A DNA stretch of 36,468 nt. Origin: Variibacter sp. (GTDB lineage: Bacteria; Pseudomonadota; Alphaproteobacteria; Rhizobiales; Xanthobacteraceae). The position numbers were made by a program, and so were the translations under genes. The DNA lies in NCBI GenBank assembly GCA_019689555.1, contig JADGHE010000031.1, positions 1 to 36,468 on the forward strand, read 5' to 3'. The notes under the pieces were generated by a model. The model saw only the letters and a list, made by a program, of their open reading frames with translations, was not told where the DNA came from and ran no database searches. Positions 8,235 to 17,571 of the stretch are shown piece by piece. Every line of letters begins with the position of its first letter. Position 1 is the stretch's first letter.

Positions 8235-9230
8235 TCAGATCACCGGATTCCACTGCGCCGGGACGAACCGATAGCCCCGCCCGTCCTTCTCGATATAGCC
8301 GTTCGACGGGAACGGGAAGTGGAAGCCCTGCACCTTCATCCTGTCCGCGGCAAGCTGATCGTAGACCTTGCGACGCACGCCCTCCGCCATGACCGGATCC
8401 ATGTCGAAGCTCGCATGCCAGTCGGGATGGCGCACGAACAGCGCGGGGTGGTTGCTCACGTCCGCCTGGAACAGCACGATTTCCGAGCCGGACGTGACGA
8501 TGTGCGAGGAATGGCCCGGCGTGTGGCCGAACGTGAACATCGACGTGATGCCGGGCACGAGCTCCTTGTTGTCGCCGTAGCGGGTGACCCGGTCGCCGAG
8601 CGGCTTGAACACGCGCCGCACATTGGCGAAGTTGCTCTTGAGCCCCTCGGGCGCCGCGCTCATCTTGGCGTCGTCCATCCAGTAGGCCCATTCCGGCTCC
8701 GGGACCATGACCTCGGCGTTGGGAAAGGCCGGTGTGCCGTCGGCGTTGAGCAGGCCGTTGATGTGGTCGGCGTGGAAGTGCGAGATGATCACCACGTCGA
8801 CGGCCTTGCGGTCGATCCCGGCCGCTTCGAGATTGGCGTGGGCTTGCCCGGCCTGTCCCTTGCTCTGCGCATAAATTTCGGGCCCAAGGCCGGTGTCGAG
8901 CATCACGAGCTTCGATCCGGTTTTGATGGCGCAGGGATTGAATACGTACGGAAACTTGTCCCTCGGCAGATAGGCGGCCGCCAGTGCGGCGTTCACCTCC
9001 TCCGTCGAGGCGTTGCGCACGATGTTGCCGAGCGGGGCGTCGCGAATGCCGTCGGTTACGACGGTCACCTCGATGCTGCCGACCTTGTAGCGGTAGAAGC
9101 CGGGCGCCTGTTTGCTCGCGGCGGACGCGGCCGCGCCGGTGGTGGCTCCGCTCACATCGACTCCGATCGCAGCGACGGCGCCGACGGTGGCGGCGCCTGT
9201 GAGAAGACGGCGACGCGTCAGATCGATCAT
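8235..9230 (-). CDS. Metallo-beta-lactamase-fold hydrolase with Tat signal
   Basis: This protein has 331 residues. It starts MIDLTRRRLLTGAATVGA, a twin-arginine (Tat) signal with a hydrophobic stretch and an Ala-rich region to about residue 40, so it is probably exported folded to the periplasm. The mature part is an MBL-fold hydrolase with H151-F-H153-A-D155-H156, the later GHTPGHSSH segment and a DVSNHP aspartate. It is a paralogue of the cytoplasmic protein encoded next door. I chose ATG 9230 because it has GAGGGAG at good spacing and gives a complete Tat signal; the frame upstream of it is not family-like. The substrate is unknown. Confidence 0.9.
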   Translation of the reverse strand: MIDLTRRRLLTGAATVGAVAAIGVDVSGATTGAAASAASKQAPGFYRYKVGSIEVTVVTDGIRDAPLGNIVRNASTEEVNAALAAAYLPRDKFPYVFNPCAIKTGSKLVMLDTGLGPEIYAQSKGQAGQAHANLEAAGIDRKAVDVVIISHFHADHINGLLNADGTPAFPNAEVMVPEPEWAYWMDDAKMSAAPEGLKSNFANVRRVFKPLGDRVTRYGDNKELVPGITSMFTFGHTPGHSSHIVTSGSEIVLFQADVSNHPALFVRHPDWHASFDMDPVMAEGVRRKVYDQLAADRMKVQGFHFPFPSNGYIEKDGRGYRFVPAQWNPVI

Positions 9231-9317
9231 GGCATTTCTCCCTCGAAAAGACCCCGACGGTGCAAGCCCCCTCCCGGCGTTCTTGCCGGCTGTCGTCGCG
9301 CTGTCGAGGACGACGGT

Positions 9318-9346
9318 ATGATAGCGCACCGGCGGCCGTTTATCAG
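9318..9346 (-). promoter_or_regulatory. Candidate promoter of the Tat-exported MBL gene
   Basis: On the minus strand CTGATA (9346-9341), a 17-base spacer and TATCAT (9323-9318) lie about 90 bases before the ATG at 9230. Each hexamer matches the sigma-70 consensus at four or five positions. The rest of the 273-base gap to the DedA gene shows nothing else recognisable. Confidence 0.4.
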
Positions 9347-9503
9347 GGCAGGCTCGACCCCATGACCAACCCCGCTCCCGACGCCGCTATTCCGGCAGCG
9401 ACGGTCTGCGGCGGCTTGCGGCGCCCGCGCGGGCGACGGCCTCGGTTCTCGGGTTTGCGAAGCGGGCGCGCCATGCGGACGCGGAGATGCTGGGCGCCGC
9501 CGA

Positions 9504-10034
9504 TCATCGCCAGACCCAGGCCACCGCCTTGGAGACGATGTCGCCGAGCGTGAGCAGCACGGCCGCCCAGACGAAGGCCGAGGAGAAGTTGGCGGCCTGG
9601 AATCGCCAGTACGGCATCTCGAAGATGCCGGCCACGAGCGGCACGGAGGCCCGCAGGGGTCCGAAGAAGCGGCCGATGAAGATCGCCAGCACGCCCCATT
9701 TCGCGACGAAAGCTTCGCCCCGCGGAATGAGATCGGGATGCCGCGAAAGCGGCCACATGTGCTGCACGGCGTGCTCGAATTTGCGGCCGATCCAATAGGA
9801 GACCCAGTCGCCGAGCGCCGCGCCGAGCGCGGCCGCGATCCACACCGGCCAGAAGCTGATGCCGCTCGAGCCGATCAGCGCCCCGATGCCCACGAGCGCG
9901 GCCCAGGCCGGCGCGAGGAGCGAAACGAAGGCGAGCGATTCGCTGAAGGCGAGCGCGAATACGACGGGCGCCGCCCACGCCTGATTGGCGCGCACGAATT
10001 CCGTGATCTGCTGAGCGGTGTCTGCGACGCCCAT
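9504..10034 (-). CDS. DedA family membrane protein
   Basis: This integral membrane protein of 176 residues has the DedA/SNARE-associated pattern: an N-terminal FSESLAFVSLLAPAW segment in place of the usual F-x-E re-entrant region, GDWVSYWIGRKFE, and the hallmark GRFFGPLRASVPLVAG near residue 120. DedA proteins are inner-membrane transporters, several of which flip undecaprenyl phosphate or phospholipids or support membrane homeostasis. The protein is slightly short for the family, where about 200 residues is common. The ribosome binding site is modest (GGTGA). It is divergent from the small membrane protein gene at 10225. Confidence 0.9.
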   Translation of the reverse strand: MGVADTAQQITEFVRANQAWAAPVVFALAFSESLAFVSLLAPAWAALVGIGALIGSSGISFWPVWIAAALGAALGDWVSYWIGRKFEHAVQHMWPLSRHPDLIPRGEAFVAKWGVLAIFIGRFFGPLRASVPLVAGIFEMPYWRFQAANFSSAFVWAAVLLTLGDIVSKAVAWVWR

Positions 10035-10224
10035 ATACGGTCACCATGTCCGCGCCGGCGCGGGCCGGCTCACTTTGTCTCAACGGCCGTCTTCCTGTGG
10101 GGAAAGCGCCGCGGCGATTCGATTTCTCGCACGAAACATGCGACGACGTTATCCGGAAACAAGGCGTGAATATGCGCTGGCGTCGCCGCATCCCATTATT
10201 CCGGCCGAAGGAGGGCCACAGCCC

Positions 10225-10626
10225 ATGATTGCGAATCTGCTTCTGCGCGTCAGCATCGTTCTTCTGATCATTGGGCTCACGCTCGGCATCGTGATGGGCA
10301 TTCGCCAGGACTTCACCCTGGCGCCCGCGCACGCGCATTTGAACCTCGTCGGCTTCGTGCTGATGTTCGCGGCCGGGCTGTACTACCGGCTGGTGCCGGC
10401 TGCCGCCGAAGGCCTCGTGGCCAAAATCCAGGCGGGCCTGCATATCGTCGGCGCCATCGTGTTCCCGATCGGCATCGCGATGGTGGTGAGCTGGGGGCCG
10501 GCCTACGAGGCGGCGGCGATCGTCGGCTCGCTCATCGTCTATGCGGCGGTCGGTCTCTTCGCCTATATCGTCTATCGGACGACAGCCGCGCCCCGCGCCG
10601 TGTCGGATCCGGCCCTCGCCCGCTGA
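10225..10626 (+). CDS. Small four-helix membrane protein, heme-copper-oxidase-like
   Basis: This protein of 133 residues has four predicted membrane helices (about residues 4-25, 37-58, 65-90, 96-117). The second helix begins HAHLNLVGFVLMFAAGLYY, with His36 and His38; His73 lies in the third helix. This H-x-H-x-N-x-x-G motif resembles a heme-ligating segment of heme-copper oxidase subunit I/NnrS-like proteins, and short proteins of this type are often annotated as cytochrome-c-oxidase-like. A whole oxidase is not present here, so the function is unknown. The ATG at 10225 has a strong GGAGG site. The 190 bases upstream, divergent from the DedA gene, must hold promoters for both, but I cannot place them. 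Confidence 0.85.
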   Translation: MIANLLLRVSIVLLIIGLTLGIVMGIRQDFTLAPAHAHLNLVGFVLMFAAGLYYRLVPAAAEGLVAKIQAGLHIVGAIVFPIGIAMVVSWGPAYEAAAIVGSLIVYAAVGLFAYIVYRTTAAPRAVSDPALAR

Positions 10627-10817
10627 CGGGTTCTGGCTCTGCGCGGAAGGCAGGCGGCGTCCGCCTCCGGGCCGCGGAAGCGGCCGCCGGCGGCGGAGAG
10701 GCCACTTTTACACCACGATGCGCGACATCGGTTAGCCTCGCGCGCACGGTGATTCGCCAGGGCGCCCGCGGGGCGGCTTTGGCGCGTCCGCCGGTGCCGT
10801 TCTCCGCAGAGCAACGC

Positions 10818-12872
10818 ATGCCAAAGGAAGCGAGAAAGACCCAGAAGAGCGACGATCTGTTCTCGGGGCGCCCGGCCGCCGCCAAGCGTGCGGCCGCGGC
10901 TGCCGCCGGCAAGCCCGCGCCCGGGGGCGAGGCTGCCTATACGGCCCGCGACATCGAGGTTCTCGAGGGGCTCGAGCCGGTGCGCCGCCGGCCCGGCATG
11001 TATATCGGCGGCACCGACGAGAAGGCGCTGCATCACCTGTTCGCCGAGGTGATCGACAACGCCATGGACGAGGCGCTGGCCGGCCACGCCGACTGGATCG
11101 AGGTGACGCTGGAGGCGGACGGCAGCCTGACGGTCGCCGACAACGGCCGCGGCATCCCGGTCGATCCGCACCCCAAGTTCCCGGACAAGTCCGCCCTCGA
11201 AGTCATCATGTGCACGCTGCACGCGGGCGGAAAGTTCGACTCCAAGGTGTACGAGACCTCGGGCGGGCTCCATGGCGTCGGCGTCTCCGTCGTCAACGCG
11301 CTCTCGGAGCACCTGGAGGTCGAGGTCGCGCGCGGGCAGAGGCTCTACCGCCAGGTCTTCGAGCGCGGCAAGCCGAAGACCGGGCTCGAAGACCTCGGCC
11401 GCGTCGCCAACCGGCGCGGGACCAAGGTGCGGTTCCGTCCCGATCCGCAGATCTTCGGGCCGAAGGCCGCCTTCAAGCCGCAGCGCGTGTTCAAGATGGC
11501 GCGCTCGAAGGCCTATCTCTTCGGCGGCGTCGAGATTCGCTGGTCGTGCGCGCCGGAACTGCTCGCCGGCGTGGACGGCGTGCCGGAAAAGGAGACGTTC
11601 CGCTTCGCCGGCGGCCTCAAGGATTTTCTGCTCGCCGCCACGCACGGGCAGACCCTGGTCCATCCGGACATCTTCTCGGGCCGCGTCGGCAAGGTGGGGA
11701 GCCATGGCGCGGTCGAGTGGGCCATCGCCTGGGTGGCGGACGCCGACGGCTTCGTGTCCTCCTACTGCAACACCATTCCGACGTCGGAAGGCGGCACCCA
11801 TGAGGCGGGCCTGCGGGCGGCGCTGCTGCGCGGCCTCAAGGACCATGCGGAGCGGGTGGGGCAGGGCAAGCGGGCCGCCGCGATCACCAGCGAGGATCTG
11901 ATGGCGGGCGCGGCCGCGGTGCTCTCCGTGTTCATCCGCGAGCCGGAGTTCCAGGGGCAGACCAAGGACCGGCTCGCGAGCGCGGAGGCGGCGCGCATCG
12001 TCGAGCAGGCGATGAAGGACGCCTTCGACCACTGGCTCGCCGGCAACCCCAATCAGGCCAACAAGCTGCTCGACTGGGTCATCGACCGCGCGGAGGAGCG
12101 GCTGCGCCGCCGGGCGGAGAAGGACATCGCGCGCAAGTCGGCGGTGAAGAAGCTGCGCCTGCCGGGCAAGCTCGCCGACTGCACCAATACGGCCGCGGAG
12201 GGCAGCGAGCTCTTCATCGTCGAAGGCGACTCGGCCGGCGGCTCCGCCAAGCAGGCGCGCGACCGCGCGACCCAGGCGGTGCTGCCCCTGCGGGGGAAAA
12301 TCCTCAATGTCGCCTCCGCCGGCCGCGACAAGCTCGCGCAGAACCAGCAGCTCGCCGACCTCGTGCAGGCGCTCGGCTGCGGCACCGGCGTGCATTACCG
12401 CGACGAGGACCTGCGCTACGGCCGGGTCATCATCATGACCGACGCCGACGTCGACGGCGCGCACATCGCCTCGCTGCTCATCACCTTCTTCTACCGGCAG
12501 ATGCCCAAGCTGATCGAAAACGGGCACCTCTATCTCGCGGTGCCGCCGCTCTATCGCCTGAGCCACGGCGGCAAGGTGCTCTATGCGCGCGACGACGCCC
12601 ACAAGGACGAGCTGCTCAGGCGCGAGTTCCCGGCCAACGCCAAGGTGGAGATCGGCCGCTTCAAGGGTCTCGGCGAGATGATGCCGAACCAGCTCCGGGA
12701 AACGACCATGGACCCGAAGAAGCGCACGCTCCTCAAGGTCGTGCTGCTGGCCGAAGACCGCGAGGACACCGCCGATTCCGTCGAGCGGCTGATGGGCACG
12801 AAGGCGGAGGCGCGCTTCGCCTTCATCCAGGAGCACGCGGAGTTCGCTGACGAAGAGATGCTGGACGTGTGA
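10818..12872 (+). CDS. parE: DNA topoisomerase IV subunit B
   Basis: ParE is the ATPase subunit of topoisomerase IV, which with ParC separates daughter chromosomes. The 684-residue protein has the GHKL ATPase motifs (EVIDNAMDEALAGHAD, DNGRGIPVDPH, GGLHGVGVSVVNALS), the Q-T-K loop in FQGQTKDRL, and a TOPRIM domain with E469-G-D-S-A-G-G and D542-A-D544-V-D546. The C-terminus carries FKGLGEMMPNQLRETTMDP. The Ala/Lys-rich first 35 residues are a non-conserved leader. ATG 10818 is preferred to a GTG at 10749, which adds 23 unfamiliar residues. The D-A-D-V-D-G-A-H context and length fit ParE rather than the longer GyrB, but GyrB cannot be excluded absolutely. Confidence 0.93.
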   Translation: MPKEARKTQKSDDLFSGRPAAAKRAAAAAAGKPAPGGEAAYTARDIEVLEGLEPVRRRPGMYIGGTDEKALHHLFAEVIDNAMDEALAGHADWIEVTLEADGSLTVADNGRGIPVDPHPKFPDKSALEVIMCTLHAGGKFDSKVYETSGGLHGVGVSVVNALSEHLEVEVARGQRLYRQVFERGKPKTGLEDLGRVANRRGTKVRFRPDPQIFGPKAAFKPQRVFKMARSKAYLFGGVEIRWSCAPELLAGVDGVPEKETFRFAGGLKDFLLAATHGQTLVHPDIFSGRVGKVGSHGAVEWAIAWVADADGFVSSYCNTIPTSEGGTHEAGLRAALLRGLKDHAERVGQGKRAAAITSEDLMAGAAAVLSVFIREPEFQGQTKDRLASAEAARIVEQAMKDAFDHWLAGNPNQANKLLDWVIDRAEERLRRRAEKDIARKSAVKKLRLPGKLADCTNTAAEGSELFIVEGDSAGGSAKQARDRATQAVLPLRGKILNVASAGRDKLAQNQQLADLVQALGCGTGVHYRDEDLRYGRVIIMTDADVDGAHIASLLITFFYRQMPKLIENGHLYLAVPPLYRLSHGGKVLYARDDAHKDELLRREFPANAKVEIGRFKGLGEMMPNQLRETTMDPKKRTLLKVVLLAEDREDTADSVERLMGTKAEARFAFIQEHAEFADEEMLDV

Positions 12873-12969
12873 CGGGCAACCCGCGCGCCGGTCGCCGCCC
12901 GGCAAGCCGGAGGCGCGGGGGGGAAGCCCCGGATTGCATCCGTTCGTTTGCCCCGCGCGCGGCGATGCC

Positions 12970-13311
12970 TCAACCCGGCTTCGGCCCTTCGGGAACGACC
13001 CGCAGGGCGAGCCGGCCGATGAGGTCGCTGCGCGCCTGCTCCGCCGCGGCGATGCTTTGGGCGAGCTCCCGCCGGGTCGCCGTGTTCGCGCCGAAGACGA
13101 CGATGCCGCCCACGAGCGCCGCCGTCGCTCCGATCAGAGGCCCCGGGCCGCGCGCGAGGCCGGCGAATGCGGCGAGCAGCAGCAGCGATCCGGCCGCGAT
13201 CAGCAGTTTCGCCGCGACGATGAGTTTACGGCAGCGTTCGGCGGCGTCGGCAAGCTCCGCAATCCGCCCCTCCAGGCATTCGATGTCTTCGTGCAGGTCG
13301 CCGTCGGTCAT
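12970..13311 (-). CDS. Small two-helix membrane protein, unknown
   Basis: This protein of 113 residues starts MTDGDLHEDIECLEGRIAEL. Residues 1-30 look like an amphipathic or coiled-coil helix, followed by two hydrophobic helices (about 30-50 and 55-75) separated by a short GLARGPGPL turn, then a polar helical tail rich in Ala, Glu and Arg. I do not recognise a named family. The ribosome binding site is GGAAAG. It converges on parE with a 97-base gap. Composition and codon use fit the neighbourhood. Confidence 0.7.
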   Translation of the reverse strand: MTDGDLHEDIECLEGRIAELADAAERCRKLIVAAKLLIAAGSLLLLAAFAGLARGPGPLIGATAALVGGIVVFGANTATRRELAQSIAAAEQARSDLIGRLALRVVPEGPKPG

Positions 13312-13785
13312 GCGGCGCTTTCCGTCCTGTTCTGCGCGGGGGCATAAGGCCGACCCGAGCCGAGCCCGGCGCGCCGCCGCTCGGGCGGCAGAGGCGCGGC
13401 CCCGAAGAGTTGCCGCAGGAAGCGGGGGCCGGCAACCGCGCCGCGGACCTCAAGGATGCCTTGGGGGGCCGACGGCCTGCCGCTGAGCGACGGGTCCCGC
13501 GCCTCGGCGGGCGCGCCGGCGACGGGGCGTGGACGAATCTCGCGGCGCTCGGCCGCGCGCGCGGGGCGCCCGCGCGAGCGGGGCCGTGAATCGCGCGATA
13601 TCGCGCCTCCTGCGCCCCAGGCTTGCCACTCATTTTGCGCTGCGCTAAGCCTCGCCGGGTCCCGTCCTTAAAACGAATCCGAACTGAATGGGCGCGAATT
13701 CGTGGGGCTGCGGCGCCTGCGCTGACGGCTGCGGCGGCACTCCGGGGCAGAAGCCCTTCGAGGGCGGTGGTGCGAGGAATCGCGG
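13312..13785. promoter_or_regulatory. Gap with the probable nuo promoter region
   Basis: These 474 bases precede nuoA and must contain the promoter of the nuo operon. A weak match TTGCCA (13623-13628), 17 bases, then TAAGCC (13646-13651) is the best plus-strand candidate, but its -10 is poor. Several open frames exist in this GC-rich stretch, none with a family-like product. There is no tRNA and no obvious riboswitch. Confidence 0.4.
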
Positions 13786-14151
13786 ATGAGCGAACTGCTG
13801 GCGGATTACTTTCCTCTCGTCGTGTTCATCGGCGTCGCGCTGGCCATAAGCCTCGCGCTGATGATCGCGCCGTTCATCGTGGCCTACAAGAATCCGGACC
13901 CCGAAAAGCTCTCGGCCTACGAATGCGGCTTCAACGCCTTCGACGATGCGCGCATGAAGTTCGACGTGCGCTTCTATCTCGTGGCCATTCTGTTCATCAT
14001 TTTCGATCTTGAAGTGGCGTTTTTGTTTCCCTGGGCCATTACATTCGGAGAACTGGGCTTTTTCGGCTTCTGGTCGATGATGGTCTTCCTTGCGGTCCTC
14101 ACGATCGGGTTTATCTATGAATGGAAAAAGGGAGCGCTCGAATGGGATTGA
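13786..14151 (+). CDS. nuoA: NADH-quinone oxidoreductase subunit A
   Basis: Small membrane subunit of respiratory complex I. The 121-residue protein has three hydrophobic helices (about residues 8-30, 60-85, 92-112) and the family pattern [24 protein letters not shown] before the second helix. GAGGAA precedes the ATG. It opens the nuo operon. Its stop overlaps the start of nuoB by ten bases, so the two are tightly coupled. Confidence 0.96.
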   Translation: MSELLADYFPLVVFIGVALAISLALMIAPFIVAYKNPDPEKLSAYECGFNAFDDARMKFDVRFYLVAILFIIFDLEVAFLFPWAITFGELGFFGFWSMMVFLAVLTIGFIYEWKKGALEWD

Positions 14152-14723
14152 TCGAAGAGCGCGCCGCAGTCGTAGCTCCGCCCGCGCGTGGAATCGTCGA
14201 TCCGCGGACCGGGCGCCCTGTGGGGTCCGACGACCCCTTCTACCAGGGCTTGAGCAACGAGCTCGCTGACAAGGGGTTCCTGGTCACGGCGACCGACGAG
14301 CTCATCACCTGGGCGCGCACCGGCTCGCTGATGTGGATGACCTTCGGGCTCGCCTGCTGCGCGGTCGAAATGATGCAAATGTCGATGCCGCGCTACGACG
14401 CGGAGCGCTTCGGCTTTGCGCCGCGCGCCTCGCCCCGGCAGTCCGACGTGATGATCGTGGCCGGCACGCTGACCAACAAGATGGCGCCGGCCTTGCGCAA
14501 GGTCTACGACCAGATGCCGGAGCCCCGCTACGTCATCTCCATGGGCTCGTGCGCGAACGGCGGCGGCTATTACCACTACTCCTACTCGGTCGTGCGCGGC
14601 TGCGACCGCATCGTGCCGGTCGACATCTACGTGCCCGGCTGCCCGCCGACGGCGGAGGCGCTGCTCTACGGCGTGATGCTGCTGCAGAAGAAGATCCGCC
14701 GCACCGGAACGATCGAGCGGTGA
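14142..14723 (+). CDS. nuoB: NADH-quinone oxidoreductase subunit B
   Basis: This subunit carries the terminal iron-sulfur cluster N2, which reduces quinone. The 193-residue protein shows the tandem cysteines C72-C73 in [11 protein letters not shown]137 in MGSCANGGG and C167 in [12 protein letters not shown]. All four N2 ligands are present. ATG 14142 is preceded by GGGAGC; an in-frame ATG at 14121 would add seven residues inside nuoA. It overlaps nuoA by ten bases. Confidence 0.97.
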   Translation: MGLIEERAAVVAPPARGIVDPRTGRPVGSDDPFYQGLSNELADKGFLVTATDELITWARTGSLMWMTFGLACCAVEMMQMSMPRYDAERFGFAPRASPRQSDVMIVAGTLTNKMAPALRKVYDQMPEPRYVISMGSCANGGGYYHYSYSVVRGCDRIVPVDIYVPGCPPTAEALLYGVMLLQKKIRRTGTIER

Positions 14724-14734
14724 GAGAGCCGGAC

Positions 14735-14848
14735 ATGGTGGCGTTTTCCTCCTGCGTCCTTGCTGCCGGGCTTGACCTTGCGCTTCCGTGCGCGCCGTCG
14801 CGCGCGCGCCGGGGAGGCCGGCCGCGACGGGGGAAGGGCGGGGCATGA
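14735..14848 (+). other. Bridging mini-ORF between nuoB and nuoC
   Basis: A 37-codon open frame opens with ATG 11 bases after the nuoB stop and ends in TGA overlapping the nuoC start (ATGA). The peptide ([19 protein letters not shown]...) is not conserved-looking. It probably serves to carry terminating ribosomes to nuoC rather than to make a protein. Confidence 0.35.
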
Positions 14849-15471
14849 GCGAAGCACTGAAAAATCTCGGCGAGGCGATCGTCGCCGCGCTGCCCGGCGC
14901 GGTGTCGGGCTACAAGGTGGCCTACGGGGAGCTGACGGTGCACGCGGAGGCCGCGCGCATCGTCGACGTCGTGAAGTTCCTGCGCGACGACCCGCGCTGC
15001 CAGTTCTGGTGCATCATCGACGTGACGGCCGTCGACTGGCCGGGCCGCGAAAAGCGCTTCGACGTCGTCTATCACCTGCTGTCGCCGAAGCAGAACCAGC
15101 GGGTGCGGGTGAAGATCGAGACGGACGAGGCGACCCCCGTCCCCTCGATCATCGACGTCTTCCCCGGCGCCAACTGGTTCGAGCGCGAGACGTACGACCT
15201 CTACGGCGTCCTCTTCACCGGCCATCCGGACTTGCGGCGCATCCTCACCGATTACGGATTTGACGGGCACCCGCTGCGCAAGGATTTTCCGCTCACCGGC
15301 TTCGTCGAGGTGCGCTGGGACGACGACGCGAAGCGCGTGGTCTACGAGCCCGTGCGGCTGACGCAGGAGTTCCGCAACTTCGACTTCCTCTCCCCGTGGG
15401 AGGGGCCGGGCGTTCCGCTTCCGGGCGACGAAAAGGCGGAGGCGAAACTCGGCAAGGCGAATGGCGAATAG
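14845..15471 (+). CDS. nuoC: NADH-quinone oxidoreductase subunit C
   Basis: This is the 30-kDa peripheral-arm subunit of complex I, 208 residues, not fused to NuoD. Diagnostic segments include [39 protein letters not shown] and [20 protein letters not shown]. The ATG at 14845 has a GGAAGGG site and gives the family N-terminus. It sits 121 bases after nuoB, a gap spanned by a mini-ORF that ends at this start codon. Confidence 0.97.
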   Translation: MSEALKNLGEAIVAALPGAVSGYKVAYGELTVHAEAARIVDVVKFLRDDPRCQFWCIIDVTAVDWPGREKRFDVVYHLLSPKQNQRVRVKIETDEATPVPSIIDVFPGANWFERETYDLYGVLFTGHPDLRRILTDYGFDGHPLRKDFPLTGFVEVRWDDDAKRVVYEPVRLTQEFRNFDFLSPWEGPGVPLPGDEKAEAKLGKANGE

Positions 15472-15481
15472 CCCCCAGCCA

Positions 15482-15526
15482 ATGAAAGCGCAGACACCGC
15501 CGTTTTCGAGTCGTTGGACCTCATGA
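15482..15526 (+). other. Bridging mini-ORF between nuoC and nuoD
   Basis: A 14-codon frame starts with ATG ten bases after the nuoC stop and ends in TGA that overlaps the ATGA at the nuoD start. The gap is only 51 bases, and the nuoD start has a weak ribosome binding site, so coupling would help its translation. Confidence 0.35.
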
Positions 15527-16713
15527 CTGAAGCCGCCGTCCGCAACTTCACCATGAATTTCGGCCCGCAGCACCCGGCCGCGCACGGCGTGCTGCGCCTG
15601 GTGCTCGAGCTCGACGGCGAGGTGGTCGAGCGCGTGGACCCGCATATCGGGCTCCTTCACCGCGGCACCGAGAAGCTGATCGAGTACAAGACCTACCTGC
15701 AGGCGATCCCCTATTTCGACCGGCTCGACTACGTCGCGCCGATGAACCAGGAGCACGCCTTCTGCCTCGCCGCCGAGAAGCTGCTCGGCCTGACGGTTCC
15801 CAAGCGCGCGCAGCTTATCCGCGTGCTCTATGCGGAGATCGGGCGGCTGCTCTCGCACCTCCTCAATGTCACCACGCAGGCCATGGACGTGGGCGCGCTC
15901 ACGCCGCCGCTGTGGGGCTTCGAGGAGCGCGAGAAGCTGATGATGTTCTACGAGCGCGCCTCGGGCAGCCGCATGCATGCGGCCTATTTCCGCGTCGGCG
16001 GCGTGCGTCAGGATCTGCCGCCGAAGCTCATCGACGACATCTGGGCCTTCTGCGATCCCTTCCTCAAGGTGTGCGACGACCTCGAGGACCTGTTCGTCAA
16101 CAACCGCATCTTCAAGCAGCGCAACGTCGACATCGGCGTGGTGAAGCTCGAGGACGCCTGGGCCTGGGGCTTCTCCGGCGTGATGGTGCGCGGCTCCGGC
16201 GCGGCCTGGGATCTGCGCAAGGCGCAGCCCTACGAGTGCTACGCCGAGCTCGATTTCGACATCCCGGTCGGCAAAAACGGCGACAATTACGACCGCCAGG
16301 TGGTCCGCATGGAGGAGATGCGGCAGTCGATCCGCATCATGAAGCAGTGCCTCGAAAAGCTGCGGTCGCCGGAAGGCCAGGGGCCGGTGATGGTCGACGA
16401 CAACAAGATCGTGCCGCCGCGCCGCGGCGAGATGAAGCGCTCGATGGAGGCGCTCATCCACCACTTCAAGCTCTACACGGAAGGCTTCCGCGTGCCGCCC
16501 GGCGAGGTCTACGCCGCGGTCGAGGCGCCGAAGGGCGAGTTCGGCGTCTATCTCGTCGCCGACGGCACCAACAAGCCTTACAAGTGCAAGATCCGCGCGC
16601 CCGGCTTCGCGCATCTCTCGGCCATGGACTTCCTCTGCCGCGGCCACATGCTGGCGGACGTGTCCGCGATCCTGGGCTCGCTCGACATCGTGTTCGGGGA
16701 GGTGGACCGGTGA
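15523..16713 (+). CDS. nuoD: NADH-quinone oxidoreductase subunit D
   Basis: This is the 49-kDa subunit that forms the quinone-binding pocket with NuoB, 396 residues. It shows [19 protein letters not shown] at the N-terminus, then [33 protein letters not shown] and the C-terminal [20 protein letters not shown] and [15 protein letters not shown] 15523 (MTEAAVRNF) is preferred to a TTG at 15514. The ribosome binding site is weak, but a mini-ORF ends on the start codon. Its stop is TGATG, overlapping the next short frame. Confidence 0.97.
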   Translation: MTEAAVRNFTMNFGPQHPAAHGVLRLVLELDGEVVERVDPHIGLLHRGTEKLIEYKTYLQAIPYFDRLDYVAPMNQEHAFCLAAEKLLGLTVPKRAQLIRVLYAEIGRLLSHLLNVTTQAMDVGALTPPLWGFEEREKLMMFYERASGSRMHAAYFRVGGVRQDLPPKLIDDIWAFCDPFLKVCDDLEDLFVNNRIFKQRNVDIGVVKLEDAWAWGFSGVMVRGSGAAWDLRKAQPYECYAELDFDIPVGKNGDNYDRQVVRMEEMRQSIRIMKQCLEKLRSPEGQGPVMVDDNKIVPPRRGEMKRSMEALIHHFKLYTEGFRVPPGEVYAAVEAPKGEFGVYLVADGTNKPYKCKIRAPGFAHLSAMDFLCRGHMLADVSAILGSLDIVFGEVDR

Positions 16714-16811
16714 TGAACAAGCTGCGCGATCGGCTGAACTCCGCCTGCCCGTGCCGGCGGGAGAACGGGAGAGGGTCCGACGCGGCCCGCACGCGCGAAA
16801 GGAGCCGTTGA
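16713..16811 (+). other. Bridging mini-ORF between nuoD and nuoE
   Basis: The ATG overlaps the nuoD stop (TGATG), the frame runs 32 codons, and its TGA ends one base before the nuoE ATG. It thus fills the intercistronic gap exactly. The encoded [16 protein letters not shown]... is Arg-rich and holds GC palindromic DNA. The nuoE ribosome binding site GGAG lies in its last codons. Confidence 0.4.
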
Positions 16812-16812
16812 G

Positions 16813-17571
16813 ATGGCCGTCCGTCGCCTCGCCGACAAGTCGATCCAGCCGAAGGACTTCGCCTTTACGGCGGAAAACCTCGCCTGGGCGAAGCAGCAGA
16901 TCGCGAAATATCCCGAAGGCCGGCAGGCCTCCGCCGTGATTCCGCTTCTGTGGCGGGCGCAGGAGCAGGCGGGCGGCTGGCTGCCGGAGCCGGCGATCCG
17001 CACCGTCGCCGACCTGCTCGGCATGCCGTACATCCGTGTGCTCGAGGTCGCGACCTTCTACACCATGTTCAACCTCGCCCCCGTCGGGCGCTACCACGTG
17101 CAGGTGTGCGGCACCACGCCCTGCATGCTGCGCGGGGCCGAGGCGCTCAAGGAGGTCTGCCGCCGCCGCATCGGCGAGCAGATGCACGTCACCGAGGACG
17201 GAACGTTCTCCTGGGTCGAGGTCGAGTGCCTGGGCGCCTGCGTCAACGCCCCGATGGCGCAGATCAACTACGACTATTACGAGGATCTGACGCCGGAGAG
17301 CTTCAACCGCATCCTCGACGATCTCGCGGCCGGCAGGCCGGTGAAGCCGGGTCCGCAGATCGACCGCCAGTTTTCCGCGCCGGTCGGGGGGCCGACGACG
17401 TTGACAGATCCCTCGCTTTATACCGGCACCGGCCGTCATGGCGGCCCGTCGCTGACGGATTCGGATGCCAAGAGGCCGGGCGCGGCGGCAAACGTGAGCG
17501 AATCTCCGGTCCCGAAGGCGCCGATCGCCGACGCATCGGCGACGACGGCTCCCAGCACCAGGCGCGAATGA
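16813..17571 (+). CDS. nuoE: NADH-quinone oxidoreductase subunit E
   Basis: This 24-kDa subunit holds the [2Fe-2S] cluster N1a, with ligands C99 and C104 (VCGTTPCML) and C139 and C143 (CLGACVNAP). The protein is 252 residues; the conserved core ends near residue 185. The remaining C-terminus is Ala/Pro/Ser/Thr-rich and low-complexity, with [16 protein letters not shown] in it. Long NuoE tails occur in Hyphomicrobiales and are not a defect. Its TGA overlaps the nuoF ATG (ATGA). Confidence 0.96.
   Translation: MAVRRLADKSIQPKDFAFTAENLAWAKQQIAKYPEGRQASAVIPLLWRAQEQAGGWLPEPAIRTVADLLGMPYIRVLEVATFYTMFNLAPVGRYHVQVCGTTPCMLRGAEALKEVCRRRIGEQMHVTEDGTFSWVEVECLGACVNAPMAQINYDYYEDLTPESFNRILDDLAAGRPVKPGPQIDRQFSAPVGGPTTLTDPSLYTGTGRHGGPSLTDSDAKRPGAAANVSESPVPKAPIADASATTAPSTRRE

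Noticed and set aside
10707-10712. TTTACA as a -35 for parE
   Set aside because: No acceptable -10 at 16-18 bases downstream.
14533-17439. 968-codon minus-strand open frame across nuoB-nuoE
   Set aside because: Same reason: it lies opposite confident nuo genes and its composition is that of a shadow frame.
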